Origin: Corynebacterium sputi DSM 45148
GTDB taxonomy: Bacteria > Actinomycetota > Actinomycetes > Mycobacteriales > Mycobacteriaceae
Length of the DNA stretch: 53,264 nt
NCBI RefSeq assembly: GCF_000427865.1
Contig: NZ_ATYV01000008.1
Span: forward strand, 80,340 to 133,603
Direction of reading: 5' to 3'
In this document: positions 1-7,360 of the stretch, piece by piece
Layout: every line of letters begins with the position of its first letter
Position numbering within the stretch: the stretch's first letter is position 1
Translations under genes and position numbers: made by a program
Notes under the pieces: model-generated
Seen by the model: only the letters and a program-made list of their open reading frames with translations
Told to the model about the DNA's origin: nothing
The model's database searches: none

Positions 1-253
1 GCTCGTCTCCAAAAATGGCACGGGAGCGCAACATCGCGAAGGGTATCCTGCCAAAGCCGGAGTCATCCAGCTGTAGGTCATACCAAGCGCGGTTGCTCTC
101 ATCAGAGAGAATTCCGTAGGCGACTTCGCCGAGCTCGCCTTTGGTCTCTGACTTCCGGGAGACCTCGACACCGAGCCGGGTCGAGTCCCAATCGCGCTCG
201 AGGCAGAACAGCTCATAGAAGTTAATGATCCGGTCCTGCGGGCTACCGTTCAT
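1..253 (-). CDS. Partial protein with a J-domain-like N-terminus
   Basis: Only the first 84 codons are inside the window; the gene runs off the left edge. It starts with ATG at 253 and reads MNGSPQDRIINFYELFCLE. The segment around residues 10-70 resembles a DnaJ J-domain: YELFCLERDWDSTRL matches the usual YELLGL.RDAS start, and AYGILSDESNRAWYD matches the AYEVLSDP..R..YD helix. The HPD tripeptide that stimulates Hsp70 ATPase is not visible, so a co-chaperone role is not supported. I do not recognise the full protein. The start is the first ATG of the open frame, and no strong ribosome binding site is seen. Confidence 0.6.
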   Translation of the reverse strand, partial: MNGSPQDRIINFYELFCLERDWDSTRLGVEVSRKSETKGELGEVAYGILSDESNRAWYDLQLDDSGFGRIPFAMLRSRAIFGDE

Positions 254-349
254 GGCCAACTCTCCTCGTTCTTCGCGCGTGCCGCACCCCCGCGCGGGTA
301 CGGACTATAAGGATACCGTCACTTCCGACAATTTCCTCACACAAAGCTT

Positions 350-398
350 GGCACCCGCGTTACTCCAACCCTTCGCGGGTCGGAGGAACGCGGGTGCC
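350..398 (-). terminator. Long near-perfect hairpin 3' of the lipoprotein gene
   Basis: Bases 350-361 (GGCACCCGCGTT) pair with 387-398 (AACGCGGGTGCC). The stem continues as CTCC 363-366 with GGAG 382-385 and ACCC 368-371 with GGGT 377-380, giving about 20 pairs with single-base bulges. It lies just downstream of the lipoprotein stop on the - strand. There is no real U-run, so it is a terminator-like or mRNA 3'-protecting structure. A second small hairpin, CAGAT/ATCTG, occupies 406-420. Confidence 0.6.
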
Positions 399-434
399 GC
401 TGCGTCAGATCTTAAATCTGGTCACCGGATCGGA

Positions 435-752
435 TCAGAGTCCGCCAGTTCCCTCTGCAGCTCCGCCACCGAGATCACCGGCGCCGGGCTGGCCACCCAT
501 CTCGCCGCCAGCGCCACCGCCCATGTCGCCGCCGGTTCCACCTTCAAGGCCGCCCTCAGGGGCCATGGGGTCAGTACCGCCCTCAGGAGCCATGGGGTCA
601 GTACCGCCATCAACGCCGGTGTCAGGCTGAGTCGTTTCGACTTCCTGGGTAGTCGTCTCGGGCTCGTTCGCTCCCTCATCGTTGCAAGCTGCTGCGCCGA
701 ATGCGAGGGCGCCAACTGCGCCAACTGCCAGGATGTTCTTCATGTTCTTCAC
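435..752 (-). CDS. Small Gly/Pro-rich secreted lipoprotein, function unknown
   Basis: The N-terminus MKNMKNILAVGAVGALAFG leads into the lipobox AAAC, so the mature protein starts at a lipidated Cys and is anchored outside the membrane. The rest is low complexity: a Thr/Glu-rich linker, two tandem copies of GGTDPMAPE, then Gly/Met-rich GGDMGGGAGGEMGG stretches. No catalytic domain is visible. The GTG at 752 is preferred because AAGGAAGGA lies eight bases upstream; the ATG at 743 is the alternative. It ends at TGA 435-437, followed by a long hairpin. A spacer or surface-tether role is only a guess. Confidence 0.75.
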   Translation of the reverse strand: MKNMKNILAVGAVGALAFGAAACNDEGANEPETTTQEVETTQPDTGVDGGTDPMAPEGGTDPMAPEGGLEGGTGGDMGGGAGGEMGGQPGAGDLGGGAAEGTGGL

Positions 753-1035
753 GATCTTCGTCCTTCCTTGATGGGGCGATGTGGCCGCCACCATAAGACG
801 ACAACCCACCGCCTCCGCAAAGGATCCCGGGATTCACAATCCAGGTCCATCCCAAGATCTGAGACAGTCCTCAGTAAGGGGTCGTGGGATTTGGTGGTGG
901 GCAACGTCGTAAAGCAAAAATTTCTGAATGCCGGTGTCTGACCGCGCGAGCTTTTCCTGGGAATTCTCGGTTCGGCGTATACAAACCACAACATCGACGA
1001 CAAAACGACCGCCGAAATGTCTAGCATCGGGAGAT
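753..1035. other. Intergenic region between divergent genes
   Basis: This 283-base stretch separates the lipoprotein gene (- strand) from the HTH-cupin regulator (+ strand) and must hold both promoters. The open frames across it are antisense to one another and lack coding character. A TAGCAT hexamer at 1022-1027 lies eight bases before the regulator ATG and could be its -10 element. No clear operator palindrome was found. Confidence 0.5.
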
Positions 1036-1695
1036 ATGAGCATCTCCGACGAGTCGGCACGCGCCTACCCAGATATGCACAGCGAGCCCGGTGATTCCGG
1101 AACTGAGCCCGCCATTGAAGTCGGACTGGGCCGACGAGTCAGAGAACTGCGGCAGTCGCGCGGGCTGTCCGTTGCAGGCCTGGCAGAGCGCGCTGGGATG
1201 TCCAAGGCGATGCTCTCCAAGATCGAAAACGCCCAAACTTCCTGCTCGCTCACGTCGGTCGCCGCTTTGGCTGGCGCTCTCGACGTCTCTGTCCCCACAC
1301 TCTTCCGCGATGTATGCGCCGACCGACCGTCCGCGTACACCCCAGCCGGCAAGGGCACGAGAGTCGACGGGCGCGGTACCCGCCACGGACACCTCTATGA
1401 ACTCCTGGGGTCTTTCCGAGGACGCGGCGACGGCTCCGCTGCACCGCATCTAGAACCAGTCCTGGTGACCTTGCGTAATGATTCGGACTCATATCCACGT
1501 TTCCAACACCCAGGAACTGAACTTCTCTACGTGCTCGAGGGACGAATGACGTACCGGTTCCAAGACACTGACTATCCAATGGGGCCAGGGGACTCTCTGA
1601 TGTTCGACGGACAAGGCACACACGGCCCGGTTGACCTGATCGAACTACCGATCCGCTTCCTCGCTGTCACCGCATATCCACAGGAAGAAGCGTAG
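1036..1695 (+). CDS. XRE-family HTH / cupin transcriptional regulator
   Basis: Residues 29-90 form a lambda-repressor-like helix-turn-helix (RVRELRQSRGLSVAGLAER, then AGMSKAMLSKIENAQTSCSL). The C-terminal half (about 130-215) is a cupin barrel with FQHPGTELLYVLEGRMTYRF and GPGDSLMFDGQGTHGP, the layout of regulators that sense a small ligand. The family includes amino-acid, polyamine and puuR-like regulators; the ligand cannot be read from the sequence. The open frame extends upstream, but ATG 1036 fits the family N-terminus and has a -10-like TAGCAT eight bases before it. The next gene is dusB, 82 bases downstream; a functional link is not evident. Confidence 0.85.
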   Translation: MSISDESARAYPDMHSEPGDSGTEPAIEVGLGRRVRELRQSRGLSVAGLAERAGMSKAMLSKIENAQTSCSLTSVAALAGALDVSVPTLFRDVCADRPSAYTPAGKGTRVDGRGTRHGHLYELLGSFRGRGDGSAAPHLEPVLVTLRNDSDSYPRFQHPGTELLYVLEGRMTYRFQDTDYPMGPGDSLMFDGQGTHGPVDLIELPIRFLAVTAYPQEEA

Positions 1696-1777
1696 AGGTT
1701 GTACCCTGAGCACTTCTGCACTGTCTCGCACCTCACCGGATTTCCCCCTTCACCTGCGAACTGCAAGAATCCGTGTC

Positions 1778-2956
1778 GTGACCCAGTTGCGTATCGGACC
1801 CCATGAACTCTCCTCCCCCGTCGTCCTCGCCCCCATGGCCGGGGTGACAAACGTCGCTTTCCGCGCGCTCTGCCGCGAACAGGAACGCGAGCGGATGGGA
1901 ACAGTGGCGGGTCTGTACGTCTGCGAGATGATTACAGCGCGTGCCTTGGTCGAGCGGAATGAGAAGACCATGTCGATGGTCGAGTTCGCCGACGACGAGG
2001 ATCCGCGGTCGATGCAGCTCTACACCACCGATCCGGAGTGGACTTATCGTGCCGCCCGGATGATCGCTGACGAGGGCATGGCCGACCACATCGACATGAA
2101 CTTCGGTTGCCCGGTGCCCAAGGTGACCCGCAAGGGCGGCGGTTCGGCACTGCCGTACAAGCGTCGATTGTTCGGCAACATCGTCGACGCAGCGGTCCGA
2201 GGCGTGGCCGATGCCGGCCGCTCTGCCGAGATCCCCGTGACGGTGAAATTCCGTGTGGGCATCGACGACCAGAACAAGACGCATCTCGACGCCGGCCGTA
2301 TTGCCGCCGACAACGGTGCTGTCGCGGTGGCCCTCCACGCCCGCACTGCCTCCCAGCGCTACTCCGGGCAGGCGGATTGGATGGAGATCTCCAACCTCAA
2401 GAACCACATGGTCGATTCTGGATTCGGTGAGATTCCGGTGCTCGGCAATGGCGACATTTTTGCCGCCGGAGACGCTCGCCGGATGATGGACGAGACCGGC
2501 TGCGACGGAGTGGTCGTCGGCCGCGGTTGCCTCGGTCGCCCGTGGCTCTTCGCGGAGCTCTCTGCTGAACTGCAGGGCCGGGAAGTGCCGACACCGCCGA
2601 CCCTCACTGAGGTCGCCGACATCATCCTGCGCCACACCGAACTCATGGCCTACTACGGCGGAGAGGGCTTCGCCTGCCGCGATATTCGCAAACACATCGG
2701 TTGGTACCTGCGCGGCTACCCGGCCGGTGGTGAACTTCGCGCGAACCTGGCGAAGGTCACCTCCGTGGAGTCCCTCAAGGAACTTCTCGCACCGCTTCAC
2801 GACGGCTCCGTGGCCGGCTCCCTCCCCATCGACGCAGACGGCCCGCGTGGCCGTCAGGGCTCGCCGGGCAAGGTCGTGCTTCCCGACGGTTGGCTCGACG
2901 ATCCCGAGGACGAAGCCGTTCCAGAAGGCGCAGATCTGATGCATTCGGGCGGCTAA
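1778..2956 (+). CDS. dusB: tRNA-dihydrouridine synthase (DusB family)
   Basis: This FMN enzyme reduces specific uridines of tRNA to dihydrouridine with NADPH. The N-terminus VVLAPMAGVTNVAFRALCRE is the FMN-binding start of the TIM barrel. The Cys in HIDMNFGCPVPKVTRKGGGS is the catalytic proton donor. VKFRVGID, ALHARTASQRYSG and VLGNGDIF continue the barrel, and GCDGVVVGRGCLGRPW is the phosphate-binding loop. The length of 392 aa is slightly over the family norm because of an N-terminal insert and an acidic tail. It begins with GTG at 1778, with AAGAAT at 1765-1770 as a possible -10 for a leaderless message. It lies upstream of phoU. Confidence 0.93.
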   Translation: MTQLRIGPHELSSPVVLAPMAGVTNVAFRALCREQERERMGTVAGLYVCEMITARALVERNEKTMSMVEFADDEDPRSMQLYTTDPEWTYRAARMIADEGMADHIDMNFGCPVPKVTRKGGGSALPYKRRLFGNIVDAAVRGVADAGRSAEIPVTVKFRVGIDDQNKTHLDAGRIAADNGAVAVALHARTASQRYSGQADWMEISNLKNHMVDSGFGEIPVLGNGDIFAAGDARRMMDETGCDGVVVGRGCLGRPWLFAELSAELQGREVPTPPTLTEVADIILRHTELMAYYGGEGFACRDIRKHIGWYLRGYPAGGELRANLAKVTSVESLKELLAPLHDGSVAGSLPIDADGPRGRQGSPGKVVLPDGWLDDPEDEAVPEGADLMHSGG

Positions 2957-2981
2957 CGCCGCCAAAAGAATAATTATCTCG

Positions 2982-3028
2982 GTTGACCGCCTGTTCAACG
3001 AGCGGAAGTAGCTGGCCAGCCTTATGAT
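2982..3028 (+). promoter_or_regulatory. PHO-box-like direct repeat and -10 of phoU
   Basis: GTTGACC at 2982-2988 and GTTCAAC at 2993-2999 form two units 11 bases apart, each one mismatch from the GTTCACC unit of actinobacterial PHO boxes (PhoP of Streptomyces, RegX3 of mycobacteria). A TATGAT hexamer at 3023-3028 lies eight bases before the phoU ATG, so the transcript probably starts at or next to the start codon. The layout suggests activation of phoU under phosphate limitation. The factor itself is not in the window. Confidence 0.65.
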
Positions 3029-3036
3029 TCGTCTCT

Positions 3037-3765
3037 ATGCGCACCGTTTACCGCGAACAGATGGATAACCTCGCACATGATCTTCTCCTCATGTGCGACC
3101 AGATCCATGACATGAACCGAAAGGCCAGCAAGGCGCTCTTCGACGCCGATATCGCTGCAGCCGAAACCGTCCTGGGATCCGTCGACAAGCTCGATGAGCT
3201 CCGCGAGCGATCCGAGACCCGAGCGATCGAGCTCCTGGCGCTGGAAGGTCCCGTCGCCGGTGACCTCCGCCAGATCATCTCCGGCATCTACATCGTCGAG
3301 GACATGGCACGCATGGGCGCTCTGTCCGTGCACATTGCCAAGACTGCCCGTCGCCGCCACCCGGACAAGGCTGTTCCGGCGGACACCGAAGGATACTTCC
3401 GCGAGATGGCCAAGGTCTGCGACAGCATCGTCACCCACACCCGGGAAATCCTCACCACCTATGACGTGGAGATGGCACTGACAATGGCGCAGGAGGATGA
3501 CAGCATCGATGACATTCACCAGCACCTGTTCTCCCTGACCACCTCGGACACCTGGGCACACTCATCCAAGGTCACCGTCGACGTCACCTTGCTGAGCCGC
3601 TACTACGAGCGCTTCGCTGACCACGCCGTCGAGGTCGCCGCACGCGTCGTCTACCTGGCCACCGGTTACAAGCCCGGTGAGTACCTAGGCCGCATCGAGG
3701 GCCAAGAGGAGCTCGACCAGCTCCGCACTCGAATCTCCAACCTGGAACGTCACTTCGACAACTAG
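3037..3765 (+). CDS. phoU: PhoU phosphate-signalling regulator
   Basis: PhoU proteins are cytoplasmic three-helix-bundle dimers that couple the Pst transporter to the phosphate-sensing histidine kinase and damp phosphate uptake. The 242-aa length is normal. Two PhoU repeats can be followed: residues 1-110 with LAHDLLLMCDQIHDMNRKAS, and 120-215 with AKVCDSIVTHTREIL and DHAVEVAARVVYLATG. The metal-binding E/DxxxD motifs fall at the expected helices (for example EDMARMG, YYERFADHA). It is transcribed away from the pst operon, with the clp-like module inserted between. A GTTCACC-type repeat and leaderless promoter precede it, and a strong hairpin terminator follows. Confidence 0.95.
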   Translation: MRTVYREQMDNLAHDLLLMCDQIHDMNRKASKALFDADIAAAETVLGSVDKLDELRERSETRAIELLALEGPVAGDLRQIISGIYIVEDMARMGALSVHIAKTARRRHPDKAVPADTEGYFREMAKVCDSIVTHTREILTTYDVEMALTMAQEDDSIDDIHQHLFSLTTSDTWAHSSKVTVDVTLLSRYYERFADHAVEVAARVVYLATGYKPGEYLGRIEGQEELDQLRTRISNLERHFDN

Positions 3766-3810
3766 GCCCATCTCTTTCCCGCCACCCCGGCGCGGCTCCG
3801 CGCAAGCCCT

Positions 3811-3850
3811 GAACCGGCGTCTGATCACTCAGTGATCGGCGCCGGTTCCT
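3811..3850 (+). terminator. Hairpin terminator after phoU
   Basis: GAACCGGCG (3811-3819) pairs with CGCCGGTTC (3840-3848), and inside it GATCACT (3823-3829) pairs with AGTGATC (3831-3837). The distal side runs into CTTAT rather than a long U-run. It separates phoU from the clp-like pair, so that pair should have its own promoter. Confidence 0.75.
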
Positions 3851-3878
3851 TATCTGTGTCGATCTATCTGGCCAGTTC

Positions 3879-3890
3879 CGCTGTGAGCAG
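3879..3890 (+). promoter_or_regulatory. Weak ClgR-like site upstream of the clp-like operon
   Basis: CGCTGTGAGCAG resembles the CGC-N5-GCG core recognised by corynebacterial ClgR, with two mismatches. It sits about 60 bases upstream of the first clpP-like start. The match is weak and could be chance; it is listed because a ClgR/PopR-like regulator is encoded directly downstream of the pair. Confidence 0.25.
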
Positions 3891-3947
3891 ATCCGCCCAC
3901 CGCAGAATGGCCCCACAGCGGCTTCTTAGCGCACCAGCATCGGTTTC

Positions 3948-4568
3948 ATGACCGATTCCACACGCGACACCAGCTTCGTGCTCGACCAGCACTTGCACGA
4001 ATCCCTCTACTCTCGCCGAGTGCTCGTTCTTGGCGACGCTCTCGACCAAGACAACTCCACCCGCCTGTGCATGGCGCTGCTTGCTCTGTCTACCGATAAC
4101 CCAACTGCCGACATCACCGTGGTCATTAATTCGCCCGGCGGCTCCGTCCCAGGAATGCTCGCGATCCGAGACACCATGCGTGCCATACCCAATGACGTGG
4201 TGACCGTAAATCTCGGCATGGCGTACTCCGCCGGCCAGTTCCTGCTCTCTGCGGGTACCTCCGGCAAGCGGTTTTCAATGCCGCACGGAAAGGTCCTGCT
4301 CCACCAGGGCTCTGGCGGTATCGGAGGGGCTGCTCCAGATATCTCCATCCAGGCCGATGACATCACCCACACTCGCGATACCGTCCTGGGCTGTATCGCT
4401 CAGGACACCGGGCGTCCGATCGACCAAGTCTTCAGCGATTCCCTCCGGGACCGTTGGTTCACCGCCGAGGAGGCTCTCGACTACGGGTTCATCGACGGCA
4501 TCATTACTTCGCTTTCCGACGTCCTATCCACACCCCGCCCTTCCTTCGGCATCGAGGTCCACTCATGA
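3948..4568 (+). CDS. ClpP-family protease subunit with intact catalytic triad
   Basis: This is a 206-aa ClpP-like serine peptidase subunit, a family that forms a tetradecameric chamber fed by Clp ATPases. The triad is present: Ser94 in GMAYSAGQ, His119 in KVLLHQGSGG and Asp168 in LRDRWFTAEEA. NSPGGSV (61-67) is the oxyanion/strand region. The N-terminus is divergent: the canonical GER..DIYSRLL segment of ClpP is missing and replaced by DQHLHESLYSRRVLVLGD. The stop overlaps the next start (ATGA), so the two subunits are translationally coupled. No Shine-Dalgarno is seen before ATG 3948. It is probably a second, specialised ClpP rather than the housekeeping clpP1/clpP2 pair, because its partner is catalytically dead. 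Confidence 0.9.
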   Translation: MTDSTRDTSFVLDQHLHESLYSRRVLVLGDALDQDNSTRLCMALLALSTDNPTADITVVINSPGGSVPGMLAIRDTMRAIPNDVVTVNLGMAYSAGQFLLSAGTSGKRFSMPHGKVLLHQGSGGIGGAAPDISIQADDITHTRDTVLGCIAQDTGRPIDQVFSDSLRDRWFTAEEALDYGFIDGIITSLSDVLSTPRPSFGIEVHS

Positions 4569-5164
4569 GTGGTTTCATCATCCCCAACGTCATCACCCGC
4601 ACTCCTGAGGGCGAGCGTGCCCTGGATATCTACAGCAGGCTCCTCACCGAGCGCGTGATCTACCTGGGCACCGCCGTCAATGATGAGGTCGCAAATAGCA
4701 TCATTTCCCAGCTCCTCCATTTGGAGAGCGAATCGTCTGATCTGCCCGTGTCTCTCTATCTCAATAGCGCAGGTGGAGATCTGCCGTCGATTCTCGCTAT
4801 CTACGACGCCATGCAGTTCATTCGCCCCGATGTGGAGACCACCTGCGTGGGCCAGGCCGTCGCAGGTTCAGCGGTCTTGCTCGCCGGAGGCGCTAAGGGA
4901 AGCCGTTCGATTCTCCGTCACGGCCGGGTCATTCTGGCTCCGCCAGCGTCCGAAGGCGGCCGCGCGGCGATTCCCGATCTGCTTCTAGAGGCGGAGGAAA
5001 TGCAAAGAACTCGAGCGCTTCTCGACGCCATCCTTGCCTCCCACACCTCCCACTCCACTGAGGAGATCCACCTGGACTCTGAACGGCAGCGGGTGTTCTC
5101 CGCCGAGGCGGCACGAGAGTACGGCATAGTCGACCGGGTCATTACCTCTCGAGAGGTCAGTTAA
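4565..5164 (+). CDS. Catalytically inactive ClpP homologue (ClpR-like)
   Basis: This is a 199-aa ClpP-fold protein that keeps the canonical N-terminus (VITRTPEGERALDIYSRLL, ERVIYLG) lining the axial pore in housekeeping ClpP. All three catalytic positions are changed: the nucleophile is Ala100 in GQAVAGSA, the His position is Ala125 in GRVILAPP, and the Asp position is Gln175 in SERQRVFSAEAA. NSPGGS is NSAGGD here. The frame is intact and strongly conserved otherwise, so this is a pseudo-enzyme rather than a decayed gene. It overlaps the active copy by four bases. By analogy with ClpR subunits of cyanobacteria and plastids, it is likely a structural or ATPase-docking ring partner of the upstream subunit (inference). 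Confidence 0.88.
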   Translation: MSGFIIPNVITRTPEGERALDIYSRLLTERVIYLGTAVNDEVANSIISQLLHLESESSDLPVSLYLNSAGGDLPSILAIYDAMQFIRPDVETTCVGQAVAGSAVLLAGGAKGSRSILRHGRVILAPPASEGGRAAIPDLLLEAEEMQRTRALLDAILASHTSHSTEEIHLDSERQRVFSAEAAREYGIVDRVITSREVS

Positions 5165-5176
5165 GACAGCGCCGAC

Positions 5177-5509
5177 TCACGCCGCCAGAGCCAGCACAGA
5201 AACAGAGGAAATGCCGGTGCCAGTGCCGGTATCGGAGTTCGCAGCCGGGGTGGTGCGTTCCACCAGCGGGTACGCCAACCGCATGATGCCCGCGACATCC
5301 GAGCCAAGTGCACCTGCGATCGCCTCCAGTACCTCTGAGGAGGGGTCCTTCATCCCTCTTTCCACCTCTGAGAGGTATTGGGGTGAGATGCCTGCGGCCT
5401 CGGAGACGTCGCTAAGCCGCTCTTTTCTCTCATTGCGCAAGGCCCGCAGGGCCTGACCCACCTGCTCCCGCCAGAGCGGGGAGAACTGCATCTTCACGAC
5501 GTTTCCCAT
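5177..5509 (-). CDS. XRE-family regulator of the ClgR/PopR type
   Basis: A 110-aa single-domain HTH protein. Residues 15-75 read LRALRNERKERLSDVSEAAG and then ISPQYLSEVERG, followed by SSEVLEAIAGALG, the signature of the ClgR group that controls clp genes in actinobacteria. In Streptomyces a related regulator, PopR, controls the clpP3-clpP4 pair. It is convergent with the two clp-like genes, 12 bases away. The Ala/Val-rich C-terminus (SVLALAA) resembles tails that make such regulators unstable Clp substrates (inference). ATG 5509 is chosen; TTG 5527 is possible. Its 5' end lies against the pst operon terminator, leaving almost no separate promoter space. Confidence 0.82.
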   Translation of the reverse strand: MGNVVKMQFSPLWREQVGQALRALRNERKERLSDVSEAAGISPQYLSEVERGMKDPSSEVLEAIAGALGSDVAGIMRLAYPLVERTTPAANSDTGTGTGISSVSVLALAA

Positions 5510-5525
5510 AGCCACCACCGTACGC

Positions 5526-5562
5526 AAAAACCGCCCTGAACGTTGAGTTCAGAGCGGTTTTT
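5526..5562 (-). terminator. Bidirectional terminator of the pst operon
   Basis: CCGC.CTGAAC (5531-5541) pairs with GTTCAG.GCGG (5547-5557), flanked by A5 on the left and T5 on the right, so it can act on both strands. It ends pstSCAB transcription on the - strand just before the start of the HTH regulator gene. Confidence 0.9.
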
Positions 5563-5598
5563 CGCTGCCGGGGGACAGCCCGGTGTGCTCGGAGTGGT

Positions 5599-6375
5599 TT
5601 ATCCGAAGCGACCGGAGATGTAGTCCTCGGTCTCCTTCTTGGTCGGGTTCTCGAAGATCTGCTTTGTCGGTCCGACCTCGATGAGCTTGCCGGGCTTGCC
5701 GGTGGCCTCGAGGGAGTAGAAGGCGGTCTGGTCGGACACACGAGCAGCCTGTTGCATGTTGTGCGTCACGATGACGATGGTGAACTCTTCCTTGAGCTCG
5801 TGGATCAGTTCCTCGATCGCGAGGGTGGAGATCGGGTCCAGTGCAGAGCACGGCTCATCCATGAGGAGAACTTCCGGCTGCACGGCGATCGCACGTGCGA
5901 TGCACAGACGCTGCTGCTGACCACCGGAGAGGCCGCCGCCGGGCTTGTCCAGACGGTCCTTGACCTCTTCCCAGAGGTTCGCGCCACGCAGGGACTTCTC
6001 AGCGACCTCTTTGAGCTTCTTCTTGTTGCGCTCACCGGAGAGAACCAGTCCGGAGACGACATTCTCTTCGATCGACATCGTCGGGAACGGGTTCGCCTTC
6101 TGGAACACCATGCCGATGGTGTTGCGGACAGCCACCGGGTCGACCTTGCGGTCATAGATGTTCTCGCCGTCGAGGAGGACCTCGCCCTCGCAGTACGCAC
6201 CCGGGATGACCTCGTGCATGCGGTTCAGGCACCGCAGGACGGTGGACTTACCGCAGCCGGAGGGGCCGATGAAGGCAGTGACCGAGCGAGGGGGAACGTG
6301 GAGGTTAACGTCCTGCACCGCGTGGAAGTCGCCGTAGTAGATGTTGAGGTTGTTCAGATCGAGGCGCTTAGCCAT
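5599..6375 (-). CDS. pstB: Phosphate ABC transporter ATPase PstB
   Basis: This 258-aa ATPase energises high-affinity phosphate import through PstA/PstC. It carries Walker [10 protein letters not shown] (about 34-42), the phosphate-specific [14 protein letters not shown] stretch after it, the ABC signature LSGGQQQR, Walker [14 protein letters not shown] and the H-loop [10 protein letters not shown]. It is the last gene of pstS-pstC-pstA-pstB, starting 40 bases after pstA. PhoU acts with this transporter to signal phosphate status. A strong terminator follows. Confidence 0.97.
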   Translation of the reverse strand: MAKRLDLNNLNIYYGDFHAVQDVNLHVPPRSVTAFIGPSGCGKSTVLRCLNRMHEVIPGAYCEGEVLLDGENIYDRKVDPVAVRNTIGMVFQKANPFPTMSIEENVVSGLVLSGERNKKKLKEVAEKSLRGANLWEEVKDRLDKPGGGLSGGQQQRLCIARAIAVQPEVLLMDEPCSALDPISTLAIEELIHELKEEFTIVIVTHNMQQAARVSDQTAFYSLEATGKPGKLIEVGPTKQIFENPTKKETEDYISGRFG

Positions 6376-6415
6376 GACTCTGGACCTTTCTGGTGTTTCT
6401 GGGTTGCCCGGAGGG

Positions 6416-7348
6416 CTACTTCTTGACGGAGAACTTCGCGGAGATGACTCGCGCTGCGATGTTGATGAAGGCGATGATGAGGACCAGCGTCAGGGCTGCG
6501 CCCCACATCTTGTCGAACGCTGCACCGGTGTTACCGGCCTTGTACATATCGAGCATGAGCAGCGGCAGCGAGGACTGGGACTGACCGAACGGATCCCAGG
6601 TAATGATTCGGGATGTGGCCACGAGGATCAGCATCGGAGCAGACTCACCCATGACGCGGGCGACAGCCAACATGATGCCGGTGACGATTCCGGACAGTGC
6701 GGTGGGAAGAACAATCTTGGCGATCGTCTTCCACTTCGGCACTCCCAGTGCGTAGGAAGCTTCGCGCAGGTCCATCGGAACGACTCGGAGCATTTCCTCG
6801 GTATTGCGCACCACGATCGGGAGCATCAGCAGAACTAGGGCCAGCGACACTGCGAAGCCCGAGCGGTTCATGCCGAACATGACGACCCACATGGAGTAGA
6901 TGAACAGCGAGGCGACGATCGAGGGAACACCGGAGAGGATGTCCACGGCGAAGGTGGTGATCTTGCCGAGGCGGGAGTTGCCCGCGTACTCGACCAGGTA
7001 GATGGCGACGAAGATGCCGACTGGGATCGTCAGAACCGAGGTAACAGCCGCCTGCACGAGGGTGCCGATGATCGCGTGCGCTGCACCGCCGGCGTCGGCG
7101 CCGACAGTGACACCCAGCTGGGAGGTGGACCACCAGTCAGCGGAGGTGATCATCGGAAGTCCGCGGGAGAGAACGGTCCACAACAGCCAGATCAGCGGAA
7201 CGAGGGCCAGGCCCATCGACGCGTAGATGATGACAGTCGCGGCCTTGTCTGTCACCTTGCGACGGTTAGTCATCGGGGTGAAGGTCGTCTCTGTGGTGGA
7301 GACCTTTGCGTCCGGGTTCTCCAGGACCGAGTTATCTGAGGGATTCAT
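6416..7348 (-). CDS. pstA: Phosphate ABC transporter permease PstA
   Basis: A 310-aa integral membrane permease. A cytoplasmic N-terminus of about 30 residues is followed by a first helix ([21 protein letters not shown]). Further helices include [38 protein letters not shown] and [14 protein letters not shown]. The EAA loop for ATPase contact is seen as [21 protein letters not shown]. It pairs with PstC to form the phosphate channel. Its start lies 12 bases from the pstC stop, so the two are co-translated. Confidence 0.95.
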   Translation of the reverse strand: MNPSDNSVLENPDAKVSTTETTFTPMTNRRKVTDKAATVIIYASMGLALVPLIWLLWTVLSRGLPMITSADWWSTSQLGVTVGADAGGAAHAIIGTLVQAAVTSVLTIPVGIFVAIYLVEYAGNSRLGKITTFAVDILSGVPSIVASLFIYSMWVVMFGMNRSGFAVSLALVLLMLPIVVRNTEEMLRVVPMDLREASYALGVPKWKTIAKIVLPTALSGIVTGIMLAVARVMGESAPMLILVATSRIITWDPFGQSQSSLPLLMLDMYKAGNTGAAFDKMWGAALTLVLIIAFINIAARVISAKFSVKK

Positions 7349-7360
7349 GGTGTCGTTCCC

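Noticed and set aside
1733..2998. 421-aa open frame antisense to dusB
   Set aside because: dusB has clear motifs; the antisense frame has no start signal or fold.
3879..3890. Full ClgR operator upstream of the clp-like pair
   Set aside because: Two mismatches in the core; kept only as a low-confidence site.
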